Assembly (NCBI RefSeq): GCF_016862435.1
Contig: NZ_BOMY01000044.1
Span: 1 to 64,000 of the forward strand
Length of the DNA stretch: 64,000 nucleotides
Direction: 5' to 3'
Source: Paractinoplanes tereljensis
GTDB lineage: Bacteria; Actinomycetota; Actinomycetes; Mycobacteriales; Micromonosporaceae
Shown: in pieces, positions 1 through 8,252 of the stretch
How the letters are laid out: each line of letters opens with the position of its first letter
How positions within the stretch are numbered: the first letter of the stretch is position 1
Notes under the pieces: model-generated
What the model was told of the DNA's origin: nothing
Databases searched by the model: none
Seen by the model: only the letters and a program-made list of their open reading frames with translations
Made by a program: the position numbers and the translations under genes

Positions 1-238
1 GGGGCGTGCCGCCGCGAGGAGATCACCCAAGCCAAAAGCAGAGCGCGTGAGTCCCGCTGGGCGTGGGTGCTGCTGGGCGGCGGTCGATCTTGTGGGCTTC
101 GGGTTCGGAGCGAGCGGGAAATCCGCAACCTTGAGCTCCGGGGGATCTGGCCGGGGCGATCTTGCGGAGTTGCTGTTTGCTGCTGACTGAAGCTCGACAT
201 CTTTGGCGTTCCGCATAGTGCGTCTCAGGCCGGCGGCG
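1..238. other. Unassigned sequence at window edge
   Basis: No gene can be supported here. One forward frame is open from the first base to a stop near 189, but it has no visible start, its third codon positions are less GC-rich than in neighbouring genes, and its product is not recognisable. It may be the intergenic region behind the universal stress protein gene, whose stop codon lies at 239-241. Confidence 0.4.
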
Positions 239-679
239 TTACGGGACTACCGTTACTGGCCACTTGCCGTAGCGGACCAGGCGGATTGCCAAGGAGCCGG
301 CTATGCGGTGGCCGAAGCTTGCTGAGGAACCCACTATCAAGGCGTCTGCCCTTGTCTCCTTGGCCACCTCGGCCAGGACCGTCATGGGATCGCCTTGGCG
401 GATTATTACCTCGGAGTTGGCTCCCCAGCCGTGGATCTCCGCCCTCAGTTGGCGTTCCAGGTCGTCTTGGGCCTCCAGCACCGCGTTTACCGCCATGCCG
501 CTGTGGTCGGCGATGGTCAGTAGCGTGGTGGGTAGGGCGCGGGCGTAGACCGCTATCAAGCGGGTGTGCTGCCTTCTCGCCAGGCCGGCGGCGTACGCGG
601 CGGCTCGCATCGACGTGGGGGAGCCGTCTACCCCGACCACTATCGCGCCGGGGCCGTCGGTGCCCAGCTCGAAACCCAT
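239..679 (-). CDS. Universal stress protein, UspA family
   Basis: A 146-residue single-domain Usp protein, the usual length for one domain. The N-terminus AIVVGVDGSPTS followed by a helix of small residues (about 12-35) is the typical Usp beta-alpha start with the Asp that contacts nucleotide. The C-terminal stretch VGSSASFG...GSLAIRLVRYGKWPVTVVP corresponds to the ATP-binding loop and last strand, although the classic G-2X-G-9X-G(S/T) spacing is not perfectly kept, so ATP binding is uncertain. Such cytoplasmic proteins are generally linked to stress survival or dormancy. It stands alone: downstream is the window edge, and upstream is a long non-coding stretch with an MFS gene remnant. Confidence 0.88.
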   Translation of the reverse strand: MGFELGTDGPGAIVVGVDGSPTSMRAAAYAAGLARRQHTRLIAVYARALPTTLLTIADHSGMAVNAVLEAQDDLERQLRAEIHGWGANSEVIIRQGDPMTVLAEVAKETRADALIVGSSASFGHRIAGSLAIRLVRYGKWPVTVVP

Positions 680-723
680 GGCGTGAACCTAAGCCTGGCG
701 TAGGCCGGTCAGCACGTCGGCAT

Positions 724-900
724 TCAGTTGGTGCGGAGTTTCGCCGGGAGCCACCTCCAGAGCCGATGCGGGGTCGGGTCGACCAGGCCGATGCCCATGA
801 ACGAGATCACACAGGCGAAGGCGACCGCCCAGACGGCGCGGGGCTGGCGGAACGGGTTCGACGCGGGCTTGGCATCTGAGCTAATAACTGCGTTATGCAG
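724..900 (-). pseudogene. Remnant of an MFS efflux transporter gene (N-terminal part)
   Basis: The reverse strand reads PFRQPRAVWAVAFACVISF followed by MGIGLVDP, the characteristic cytoplasmic lead-in and first membrane helix of actinobacterial DHA-type MFS drug-efflux proteins. Homology stops right after VDP (about base 775), where intact proteins continue with an ILP-type motif and many more helices. Here only 16 unrelated codons follow before TGA at 724-726. In-frame TAG at 901-903 and no ATG/GTG in front mean the start is lost too. A short inverted repeat ATAAC-TGC-GTTAT (884-896) sits where divergent MarR-type operators usually lie. I infer a decayed transporter and regulator locus; the last codons could be its fused C-terminus. 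Confidence 0.6.
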
Positions 901-1064
901 CTACCTTCCTGGATCTGGCCAATGCCATCGTCACGGGACGGACACTGCAGGATCTCGGGCTGGTAAAGACTGACCGGAAATGTAGGATTTTTCGGACTTC
1001 AGTCCCGTGGTTCACGGAACGGACAACTCGGGCTCAGCAGAAAGCAAACTTGAGGCGCATACGT

Positions 1065-1086
1065 GTTCACCCTGCGTTCATTTGTG
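1065..1086 (+). promoter_or_regulatory. PHO box in front of pstS
   Basis: Two adjacent 11-base direct repeats, GTTCACCCTGC (1065-1075) and GTTCATTTGTG (1076-1086), match the PhoP direct-repeat unit of actinomycetes (GTTCACC plus four variable bases). A third GTTCAC half lies at 1010-1015 inside GTTCACGGAAC. The position, about 90 bases before the pstS start, fits phosphate-starvation activation of pstSCAB by PhoP. No phoR/phoP gene is in the window. Confidence 0.8.
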
Positions 1087-1176
1087 GCCGGGAAACCGGC
1101 TACCTGGCCCTCCTAGTTTTCGGGGTGTGCCGGTCAGAGATCGGCCGTGCACCTCACCTCGAAGGGATATTCCAAC

Positions 1177-2271
1177 GTGAAGCTCCAGCGGTCCGGTTAC
1201 CTCGCCGGCATTGCTTTGACTGCGACGCTCGCGCTCGCTGCTTGCGGGTCGGACAACACCGCCGAGCCGAGCGGAAGCAACGCCTCCGCCGCGCCTGGCA
1301 GCTGTTCGTCGGGCAGCCTGACGGCTCAGGGCTCGACGGCCCAGAAGAACGCCATGGACGAGTGGATCAAGGCCTACCAGGCCCAGTGCTCCGGCGCGAA
1401 GATTGACTACCAGGGCACCGGCTCCGGCGCCGGCATCCAGGCCTTCATCGCGGGCACGGCCGACTTCGCCGGCTCCGACTCGGCCCTCAAGGACGAAGAG
1501 CAGAAGCAGGCCGACGCCAAGTGCGCCACCGGCACGGCTCTGAACCTTCCGATGGTCATCGGCCCGATCGCGGTCGTCTACAACGTGGACGGTGTCGACA
1601 ACCTCCAGCTGGACGCCTCGACCCTGGCCAAGATCTTCGCCGGCAAGATCACCAAGTGGGACGACGCCGCGATCGCCGCGCTCAACAGTGGCGTCAAGCT
1701 GCCGTCGACCGCGATCCAGGCCGTGCACCGCTCGGACGAGTCGGGCACGACCGACAACTTCACCAAGTACCTGAGCAAGTCGGCCGAGGCTGACTGGACC
1801 TTCGGCAACGCCAAGGCGTGGAAGGCCCCGGGCGGCACCGGCGCTGCCAAGTCGGACGGCGTGGCCAGCCAGGTCAAGAGCACCGCGGGCACCATCTCCT
1901 ACGTCGAGCTCTCGTTCGCCGAGAACAGCGACCTGAAGACGGCCAAGATCAAGAACGGTGCCGGTGAGTTCACCGAGCTGACCGGTGAGAGCGCCGGCAA
2001 GACCATCGAGGGTGCCAAGATCACCGGCACCGGCAACGACCTCAAGCTGTCGATCGACTACGCGACCACCACGGCGGGTGCCTACCCGATCGTCCTGGTC
2101 ACCTACGAGATCGCCTGTGAGAAGGGCTCCTCCAAGGCCGCCGACATCAAGGCGTTCCTGAACTACACCTCGAGCACCGCGGGCCAGACCGCGCTGAGCG
2201 AGCTGGGCTACGCCCCGCTGCCCGCGTCGATCCAGTCGAAGGTCGCGACCTCGGTCGCCGCCATCAGCTGA
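1177..2271 (+). CDS. pstS: Phosphate ABC transporter substrate-binding lipoprotein PstS
   Basis: PstS captures inorganic phosphate outside the cell and hands it to the PstCA permease. I start it at GTG 1177, giving 364 residues, because GAAGGG (1161-1166) lies ten bases before it and the resulting N-terminus MKLQRSGYLAGIALTATLAL leads straight to the lipobox LAAC with Cys23. A GTG at 1147 would add ten residues without a better ribosome site. The body shows family segments such as GSTAQKNAMDEW and YQGTGSGAGIQAF that form the phosphate pocket, and SDESGTTDNFTKYL. It is the first gene of pstSCAB and follows a PHO box. The lipid-anchored protein should sit on the outer face of the membrane. Confidence 0.96.
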   Translation: MKLQRSGYLAGIALTATLALAACGSDNTAEPSGSNASAAPGSCSSGSLTAQGSTAQKNAMDEWIKAYQAQCSGAKIDYQGTGSGAGIQAFIAGTADFAGSDSALKDEEQKQADAKCATGTALNLPMVIGPIAVVYNVDGVDNLQLDASTLAKIFAGKITKWDDAAIAALNSGVKLPSTAIQAVHRSDESGTTDNFTKYLSKSAEADWTFGNAKAWKAPGGTGAAKSDGVASQVKSTAGTISYVELSFAENSDLKTAKIKNGAGEFTELTGESAGKTIEGAKITGTGNDLKLSIDYATTTAGAYPIVLVTYEIACEKGSSKAADIKAFLNYTSSTAGQTALSELGYAPLPASIQSKVATSVAAIS

Positions 2272-2311
2272 CGCTGTAATACATCCCTCCGAGACGACAG
2301 CGAGCGAGCAG

Positions 2312-3379
2312 ATGGGTGACTACCCCTCGAGCTCGACGGACGCCACCGCCGGCGGCTCGGGTGTGACAGGACGTCACGCCCGGTCCGCCGGCACCGGCGT
2401 TTCGCCGAGTAGTTACGAACCCCCGATCGGTGGCGGTGACGGCCTGCCCAAGAAGGCCCGTTTCTCGATGGAGAGCGGGTTCCGTGGGCTCTCCACGGCC
2501 GCCGGCGCCATGGTGCTCGTCATCATCGTGGCCATCGCGATCTTCCTGATCTCGAAGGCCGTCCCGGCGCTGCGCGCCGACACGGTGAACTTCCTGAGCT
2601 ACAAGCAGTGGTTCCCGAACGACACCGACCCCAAGTTCGGTATCGCGGCGCTGGCCTTCGGCACGGTGCTGTCCTCGGTGATCGCCCTGATCGTCGCGGT
2701 GCCGATCGCCCTCGGCATCGCTCTGTTCCTCTCGCACTACGCGCCCAAGCGGCTGGCCAACCCGCTCGGCTTCGTCATCGACCTGCTCGCCGCCGTGCCC
2801 AGTGTGGTCTTCGGACTCTGGGGCCGGGACGTGTTCATGGAGCCGGTGCGCGACTTCTCGGTCTGGCTCAACAAATACTTCAGCTGGATCCCGCTCTTCG
2901 GTGGCGACGGCCCGTTCGGCCGCTCGATCCTGCTCGGCAGCCTGGTCCTGGCGATCATGGTGCTGCCGATCGTCACCTCGCTGTCCCGGGAGGTCTTCCA
3001 GCAGACCCCGGGGATGAACGAGGAGGCCGCGCTCGCCCTGGGCGCCACCAAGTGGGAGATGATCCGCACCGCCGTCCTGCCGTACGGCAAGCCCGGCGTG
3101 ATCGCGGCCGTGATGCTCGGCCTCGGCCGCGCGCTCGGCGAGACGATCGCCCTGGCGCTGACCCTCGGCACGGTCTTCGCCATCTCGTTCAATGTGATCG
3201 AAAACGGCGGTAACTCGATCGCCGCCAACATCGCCAACACGTTCGGCGAGGCCAACGCCACCGGCCGCGGCGCCCTGATCGCCTCCGGCCTGGTGCTGTT
3301 CGCCATCACCCTGGTGGTCAACATGGCTGCCCGGGCGATCATCTACCGTCGTCGCGAGTTCCGGGACAGTGCCGCATGA
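2312..3379 (+). CDS. pstC: Phosphate ABC transporter permease PstC
   Basis: PstC is one of two membrane subunits of the high-affinity phosphate importer. The 355-residue protein has a long hydrophilic N-terminal extension (about 1-62, rich in Ser, Gly and Pro), then six membrane helices starting near residue 65. The permease signature EEAALALGATKWEMIRTAVLP (EAA loop contacting PstB) lies near residues 240-260. It follows pstS by 40 bases and overlaps pstA by four bases (ATGA), so translation is coupled. The start ATG has only a weak upstream purine run; the N-terminal extension is common in actinobacterial PstC. Confidence 0.95.
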   Translation: MGDYPSSSTDATAGGSGVTGRHARSAGTGVSPSSYEPPIGGGDGLPKKARFSMESGFRGLSTAAGAMVLVIIVAIAIFLISKAVPALRADTVNFLSYKQWFPNDTDPKFGIAALAFGTVLSSVIALIVAVPIALGIALFLSHYAPKRLANPLGFVIDLLAAVPSVVFGLWGRDVFMEPVRDFSVWLNKYFSWIPLFGGDGPFGRSILLGSLVLAIMVLPIVTSLSREVFQQTPGMNEEAALALGATKWEMIRTAVLPYGKPGVIAAVMLGLGRALGETIALALTLGTVFAISFNVIENGGNSIAANIANTFGEANATGRGALIASGLVLFAITLVVNMAARAIIYRRREFRDSAA

Positions 3380-4461
3380 GTCTTCTGGACAGAGAGCTTT
3401 CCGGCGTCGTCATGACGCCGGACAACATCCGGACCAAGAAGTTGTCGCTTGTCGCCAACCTCGGGGTCGCCGTCGCCGCGCTGCTCGTCTCGGCCGCGCT
3501 CGTGCTCGGCCTGGGCATCGGCAACTGGGTGCTCGTCGTCGTCCTCGGCTGGGCCCTCTATCTGGTCGGCCTGCTCTACGTGGCCGGCCGGGTGGAAGGC
3601 CGCCGGGCCGCCCGTAACCGGGCCTGGAAGTCGCTTATCTACTCGGCCTGCATCCTGGCGATCCTGCCGCTCGCGAGCGTCGTCTGGACCCTGGTCTCCA
3701 AGGGTGTCGGCCGGCTCGACGGCGACTTCTTCGGCACCTCGATGAACAACATCGGCGCCCGCGACCAGAACGGTGGCGCCTACCACGCCATCATCGGCAC
3801 CCTGGAGCAGGTCGGCATCGCCGCCCTGATCGCGGTGCCGCTGGGCGTGCTCGGCGCGATCTACCTCGTCGAGTACGGCCGTGGCAAGTTCGCCGGCACC
3901 GTCCGGTTCTTCGTGGACGTCATGACCGGTATCCCGTCGATCGTGGCCGGTCTGTTCATCCTGTCGTTCTGGGTGCTGATCGTGAGCCCCTGGTTCAACG
4001 ACGGGCAGCCGCGCTTCTCCGGCTTCGCCGCCTCGCTGGCGCTGTCGGTGCTGATGTTGCCGACGATCGTGCGGTCCACCGAGGAGATGTTGCGCCTGGT
4101 GCCCGGTCCGCTGCGGGAGGGTGCGTACGCCCTCGGTGTTCCGCAGTGGAAGACGATCCTCAAGATCGTCGTGCCGACCGCCCTGCCCGGCATCGTCACC
4201 GGCGTCATGCTGGCGATCGCTCGTGCGGCCGGCGAGACGGCCCCGGTCCTGCTGGTCGCCGGCGGCGCTGCCGCGATCAACTTCGACCCGTTCAACGGCA
4301 ACCAGTCCTCCCTGGCGCTGTACGTCTATCAGCAGGCCGGCGACGCTTCGAAGTACGCCCCGGCGCGCGCCTGGACGGCCGCGCTCACCCTGGTCACGAT
4401 CGTGCTGATCCTGACGATCGCCGCCAAGATGCTCGCCCGTCGCAACAGTTTGACCCGTTAA
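3376..4461 (+). CDS. pstA: Phosphate ABC transporter permease PstA
   Basis: PstA pairs with PstC to form the phosphate channel. The 361-residue protein begins with a hydrophilic stretch ending KKLSLVANLG, followed by hydrophobic helices at about 28-75 and again from about 85. The EAA-type loop REGAYALGVPQWKTILKIVVP (near 252-272) is the contact site for the ATPase. Its ATG overlaps the pstC stop (ATGA). The two extra N-terminal helices make it longer than the Escherichia coli protein and agree with actinobacterial PstA. Confidence 0.95.
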   Translation: MSLLDRELSGVVMTPDNIRTKKLSLVANLGVAVAALLVSAALVLGLGIGNWVLVVVLGWALYLVGLLYVAGRVEGRRAARNRAWKSLIYSACILAILPLASVVWTLVSKGVGRLDGDFFGTSMNNIGARDQNGGAYHAIIGTLEQVGIAALIAVPLGVLGAIYLVEYGRGKFAGTVRFFVDVMTGIPSIVAGLFILSFWVLIVSPWFNDGQPRFSGFAASLALSVLMLPTIVRSTEEMLRLVPGPLREGAYALGVPQWKTILKIVVPTALPGIVTGVMLAIARAAGETAPVLLVAGGAAAINFDPFNGNQSSLALYVYQQAGDASKYAPARAWTAALTLVTIVLILTIAAKMLARRNSLTR

Positions 4462-4472
4462 GAGGTATGACC

Positions 4473-5249
4473 ATGGCCAAGCGCATCGAGGCGAGCAACG
4501 TCTCCTCCTACTACGGTTCGTTCAAGGCGATCGACAGCATCTCGATGACCGTCGAGCCCAAGACGATCACCGCCCTGATCGGCCCGTCCGGTTGCGGCAA
4601 GTCCACCTTCCTCCGGTCGATCAACCGGATGCACGAGGTGCTGCCGAACGCCCGCATCGAGGGCCGGCTGACCATCGACGAGCAGAACATCTACGACCCG
4701 GACGTCGACGTCACCGCGGTGCGTCGCCTGATCGGCATGGTGTTCCAGCGCCCCAACCCGTTCCCGACGATGTCGATCTATGAAAACGTCGTGGCCGGCC
4801 TCAAGCTGAACGGCGTCAAGAAGAAGTCGGCGCTGGACGACGCGGCCGAGCAGTCGCTCAAGTCGGCCAACCTCTGGAACGAGGTCAAGGACCGGCTCAA
4901 CCGGCCCGGCGCCGGCCTCTCCGGCGGCCAGCAGCAGCGTCTCTGCATCGCCCGCACTATCGCGGTCGAGCCGCAGGTCGTCCTCATGGACGAGCCCTGC
5001 TCGGCGCTCGACCCGATCTCGACGCTGGCGATCGAGGACCTGATGTTCAAGCTGAAGGACCGCTTCACGATCATCATCGTCACGCACAACATGCAGCAGG
5101 CCGCCCGGGTCAGCGACAAGACCGGCTTCTTCTCGATCGACAAGACTGGCGACCCCGGCCGCCTGATCGAGTACGACGACACCCAGAAGATCTTCAGCAA
5201 CCCGACCCAGAAGAAGACCGAGGACTACATCACCGGCCGCTTCGGCTAA
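4473..5249 (+). CDS. pstB: Phosphate ABC transporter ATP-binding protein PstB
   Basis: PstB hydrolyses ATP to drive phosphate import. The 258-residue product is the normal family length. It has Walker A GPSGCGKST (37-45), the signature LSGGQQQR (149-156), Walker B VVLMDEP (Asp173, Glu174) and the switch His in THNMQQA. I choose ATG 4473 because AGAGG (4461-4465) then lies seven bases upstream; ATG 4467 in the same frame leaves almost no spacing. It is the last gene of the operon. No phoU follows here; the PhoU-like DUF47 protein 7 kb away belongs to the Pit system. Confidence 0.96.
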   Translation: MAKRIEASNVSSYYGSFKAIDSISMTVEPKTITALIGPSGCGKSTFLRSINRMHEVLPNARIEGRLTIDEQNIYDPDVDVTAVRRLIGMVFQRPNPFPTMSIYENVVAGLKLNGVKKKSALDDAAEQSLKSANLWNEVKDRLNRPGAGLSGGQQQRLCIARTIAVEPQVVLMDEPCSALDPISTLAIEDLMFKLKDRFTIIIVTHNMQQAARVSDKTGFFSIDKTGDPGRLIEYDDTQKIFSNPTQKKTEDYITGRFG

Positions 5250-5268
5250 GTCTTTCCCAGCGTCAACC

Positions 5269-5299
5269 GCCCTGCTGCTCAGTCGATGTGCAGCAGGGC
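5269..5299. terminator. Hairpin between convergent pstB and NUDIX gene
   Basis: GCCCTGCTGC (5269-5278) pairs perfectly with GCAGCAGGGC (5290-5299) across an 11-base loop that contains the NUDIX gene stop. There is no T-run, which is usual for actinomycete terminators. Its place between two converging genes suggests it ends both transcripts. Confidence 0.55.
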
Positions 5300-6145
5300 G
5301 CTGCCGTCTTCGGCCAGAACAACGCGAGGCATGACCGGCGTCGAGGCATCGCGGCGACTCGAGGCCGCGATCACTTCCGCAATTTTTTGGTACGGGCGGA
5401 AAGAGTTCACTGTCGACCGAGTCGGTGGGAGCATGGCCAGCTCCTCAGCTGCTTCCGGGTGGGCCCACGCGGCGACCTCACTCTCGCCGGACACGTCGCG
5501 CGCCGTCTGCCCTTCCGGCAGGAGAGCGACGAAGAACCAGGTGTCGAACCGCTTGGGCTCGAACTCCGGGGTGATCCAGCGGGCCCACGGAAACAGCAGG
5601 TCGTCCCGGAGCCGCAGGCCACGGCGCTCGAGCACCTCGGTCAGGGTCAGCTCGCGGGCGGCGATCGCGGCCCGGTCGGCCTCCCAGTCCGCCGCGCTGA
5701 CGTCGCCGACCACCTGGCCGTCGTCGATCTCGCGGCCGTGCGTCACGGAACCGCCCAGCGAGCCGTCGCTGACCGTGCGGTCCGGCTCGTCGAGCGGCCC
5801 GGCCAGCAGGACGCCGGCCTCTTCGAACAGCTCTCGGGCCGCCGCGCCGACGATGGCCCGGGCCTGCTCGTCCGGGACACCCAGTCGCGCGGCCCAGTCG
5901 CTGCGGAGGGTCTCGGGCCGGTCGGTCGGGTCGACACCGCCGCCCGGGAATGCGTAGAGACCGCCGAACACCATCGTTTTCGCGCGCTTCAGCACGTACA
6001 GCTGGAATTTGTCGTCATCGGGGCGCAGGAGGACGACGGTGGCCGCGGGCCGCGGGGTTGCCGGCTCGCCGCGGAACTCGCGCGCCCGCCGGACCATCGC
6101 CTCGGGTAGCGAGAAAGTGAATGTTCCTGGGTTGGCATCGGTCAC
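5279..6145 (-). CDS. NUDIX hydrolase (NUDT19-like)
   Basis: A 288-residue NUDIX protein that should hydrolyse a nucleoside diphosphate linked to another group. The fold starts with ATVVLLRPDD and FQLYVLKRAKTMVFGGLYAFPGGGVD (about 34-72). The catalytic helix AAARELFEEAGVLL (near 101-114) carries the REXXEE residues. About 20 extra residues lie between the PGGGVD loop and this helix, as in the NUDT19/CoA-type subgroup, so the linear NUDIX box is interrupted. The C-terminal half is an extension (WARWITPEFEPKRFDTWFF) also typical of that subgroup. It is transcribed away from the oxidoreductase gene at 6184. The substrate cannot be told from sequence; CoA derivatives are one possibility. Confidence 0.85.
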   Translation of the reverse strand: MTDANPGTFTFSLPEAMVRRAREFRGEPATPRPAATVVLLRPDDDKFQLYVLKRAKTMVFGGLYAFPGGGVDPTDRPETLRSDWAARLGVPDEQARAIVGAAARELFEEAGVLLAGPLDEPDRTVSDGSLGGSVTHGREIDDGQVVGDVSAADWEADRAAIAARELTLTEVLERRGLRLRDDLLFPWARWITPEFEPKRFDTWFFVALLPEGQTARDVSGESEVAAWAHPEAAEELAMLPPTRSTVNSFRPYQKIAEVIAASSRRDASTPVMPRVVLAEDGSALLHID

Positions 6146-6183
6146 CCGTCGATCCTGCCACCGGCCGGGATAACGTAGTGATC

Positions 6184-7161
6184 ATGACCGCTCAGAAGGT
6201 GCGCTGGGGCATCGTCGGCCCCGGCGGGATCGCCGCCCAGTTCGCCAAGGACCTCCCGCTGGTGGAGGGCGCCGAGCTGGCCGCCGTCGGCTCCCGGTCG
6301 GCCGAGACCGCGGCCGCGTTCGCCAAGCGGTACGGTTTCGCCCGCTCCCACGGGTCGTACGCCGAGCTGGCCGCCGACCCCGAGGTCGACGTCGTCTACA
6401 TCGCCACCCCGCACGCGCAGCACTTCGACGCCGCGCTGCTCTGCATCGAGGCCGGCAAGGCCGTCCTGGTCGAGAAGCCGATCACGCTGGACCTGTCCGC
6501 CGCCGCCCAGCTGATCCAGGCCGCGCACACCAACAACGTCTTCCTCATGGAGGCGATGTGGATGCGGTTCAACCCGGCCATCCGCAAGATCCATGAGCTG
6601 GTCGAGGACGGCGCGATCGGCTGGGTCAGCTCGATCCACGCCGACTTCGGCCTGCAGGGCCCATTCGAGCCCGAGCACCGGCTGCGCAACCCCGAGCTGG
6701 GCGGCGGTGCGCTGCTCGACCTGGGCGTCTACCCGATCAACCTGGCCCACCTGATCATGGGCGCGCCCACCTCGGTGCAGGCCTGGGCCCACCTCACGCC
6801 GGAGGGCGTGGACGAGAACACCGGCGTGCTGCTCGGCTGGCGGCCCGGCGCGGTCGCGGCCCTGACCTGCAGCATCAACGGCGAGAGCCGCAACGCCGCG
6901 TCGATCACCGGCACCGACGGCCGGATCGACCTGCCGCCCGGCTTCTTCATGCCGCAGTCGTTCGTGCTGAACCGTCCGGGGCGCGATCCCGAGACGTTCG
7001 AGCTCCCGTTCGAGGGAAACGGCTACCAGTTCGAGGCGGCCGAGGTGCAGAGCCGGATCCTGGCCGGTGAGCTGGAAAGCCCGCTGGTCCCGCACGCCAC
7101 GACGCTGGAGATCATGGGCCTGCTCGACACGATCCGTAGCGATATCGGCGTCACGTACTGA
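6184..7161 (+). CDS. Gfo/Idh/MocA family NAD(P)-dependent oxidoreductase
   Basis: A 325-residue oxidoreductase. Residues 1-120 form a Rossmann domain with the dinucleotide loop GIVGPGGIAAQFA (near 8-20). The family motif EKPITLD, with the catalytic-site Lys, lies near 92-98. The C-terminal half is the substrate-binding alpha/beta domain (GGGALLDLGVYPINL is typical). It resembles dimeric dihydrodiol or glucose-fructose oxidoreductase-like members acting on sugars or polyols. I start at ATG 6184 because MTAQKVRWGIVGPGG puts the first strand directly at the N-terminus; an upstream in-frame start at 6121 would add an unlikely leader. The LacI regulator and alpha-glucosidase follow in the same direction, which hints at sugar metabolism. 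The exact substrate is unknown. Confidence 0.87.
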   Translation: MTAQKVRWGIVGPGGIAAQFAKDLPLVEGAELAAVGSRSAETAAAFAKRYGFARSHGSYAELAADPEVDVVYIATPHAQHFDAALLCIEAGKAVLVEKPITLDLSAAAQLIQAAHTNNVFLMEAMWMRFNPAIRKIHELVEDGAIGWVSSIHADFGLQGPFEPEHRLRNPELGGGALLDLGVYPINLAHLIMGAPTSVQAWAHLTPEGVDENTGVLLGWRPGAVAALTCSINGESRNAASITGTDGRIDLPPGFFMPQSFVLNRPGRDPETFELPFEGNGYQFEAAEVQSRILAGELESPLVPHATTLEIMGLLDTIRSDIGVTY

Positions 7162-7174
7162 CTAAAGTGGCCTA

Positions 7175-8221
7175 ATGCCGTCGAAGAAAGTCGGCGGCAA
7201 GCCGACTTCGAGTGATGTGGCCGCGGCCGCGGGGGTCTCCCGGTCTGCCGTCTCGTTCGCGTTCAACAACCCGCAGCGCATCTCGACGGCCACTCGTGAG
7301 CGGATCCTCGCGGTGGCCGCCGACCTCGGGTACACGCCGAACACGCTGGCCCGGATGCTGCAGGCCGGCACCACCAACTCGATCGGGGTGCTGCTTCCGC
7401 AGCGGCTCGCGCAGATCCTGGAGAACCCGTATTACGCCCGCTTCCTGATGGGTGTCGGGCAGATCTGCGACCAGGAGGGCTACACCCTGCTGCTCACTCC
7501 GCCGCTGCAGGACTCGGTGCTCAAGGCCATTCCGTACGCGGCGGTGGACGGCTTCGTGGTCTGCGGTCTGGAGACCGAGGGGGCGGAGGTGGCCGAGTTG
7601 ATCCGGCGGGACATCCCGTTCGTGCTGATCGACTCGGACCGGTACGAGAACGCGCCGAGCGTCGAGGTCGATGACCGGGGCGGCGCCCGCGAGGTGACCC
7701 GCTACCTGCTGGAACTAGGTCACCGTCGGATCGCCGTACTCTCCATCGCACCCGGACCGGACGTCGCCGAGCGAGGCTATCGCGGCCCGTTGGGCCGCCG
7801 GATGAGCGGCATCGAAGAAGCCCTCGCCGCGTCCGGCCTGACCATGGCCGACGTGGCGCTGGCCGAGGTGCCGGTGACCCGGGTCGACGGCTACCGCGCC
7901 ACCAAGGAACTGATGGCCGGCGCCGAGCGGCCGACCGCGATCATGGCGCTCTCCGACGTGCTCGCCTACGGCGCGGTGGACGCCCTGCAGGAGCTGGGCC
8001 TGAGGGTGCCCGAGGACGTCTCGGTGACCGGTTTCGACGACCTGGCCGAGTCGGCCTGGTTCCGGCCGCGGCTGACCACTGTGCGGCAGCCCATAGTCAC
8101 CAAGGGCAGAAGTGCCGCTTCGTTCCTCATCTCCGCCGTTCGGGGGGAGGACCAGCACCCGCATCAGCTGCTGGGTACCACGCTGATCGTCCGGGATTCA
8201 GCGGGCAAACCGCTGATGTAA
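7175..8221 (+). CDS. LacI-family transcriptional regulator, probably of the adjacent alpha-glucosidase gene
   Basis: A 348-residue LacI-type repressor. The N-terminal HTH and hinge are clear: TSSDVAAAAGVSRSAVSFAF (about 10-29), then RISTATRERILAVAADLGYTPN. The periplasmic-binding-protein-like sensor domain follows (TNSIGVLLP, FVVCGLET, ELGHRRIAVLS) and ends TTVRQPI...LIVRDS. It lies 13 bases after the oxidoreductase gene and 31 bases before the GH13 gene, so it probably controls alpha-glucoside use and may be co-transcribed. No convincing palindromic operator is visible in either short gap. Confidence 0.9.
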   Translation: MPSKKVGGKPTSSDVAAAAGVSRSAVSFAFNNPQRISTATRERILAVAADLGYTPNTLARMLQAGTTNSIGVLLPQRLAQILENPYYARFLMGVGQICDQEGYTLLLTPPLQDSVLKAIPYAAVDGFVVCGLETEGAEVAELIRRDIPFVLIDSDRYENAPSVEVDDRGGAREVTRYLLELGHRRIAVLSIAPGPDVAERGYRGPLGRRMSGIEEALAASGLTMADVALAEVPVTRVDGYRATKELMAGAERPTAIMALSDVLAYGAVDALQELGLRVPEDVSVTGFDDLAESAWFRPRLTTVRQPIVTKGRSAASFLISAVRGEDQHPHQLLGTTLIVRDSAGKPLM

Positions 8222-8252
8222 CACGAGTTAGTAATTGATACTGTGCCTACTC

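Noticed and set aside
897..990. Forward frame starting AATFLDLANAIVTGRTLQDLG as a gene remnant
   Set aside because: Looks protein-like for about 25 codons but has no start, stops soon, and I cannot assign it to a family.
1147..1176. GTG 1147 as pstS start
   Set aside because: GTG 1177 has the ribosome site and gives a proper lipoprotein signal peptide.
4146..4472. Upstream extension of PstB through the pstA gene
   Set aside because: The frame stays open by chance; the conserved PstB N-terminus and ribosome site place the start at 4473.
8221..8250. LacI operator before the GH13 gene
   Set aside because: Only AGT...ACT ends and a central AATT are symmetric; not convincing as a LacI palindrome.
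8235..8252. TTG start extending the GH13 protein by six residues
   Set aside because: The family start is right after ATG 8253, and the extension overlaps the probable -10 element.
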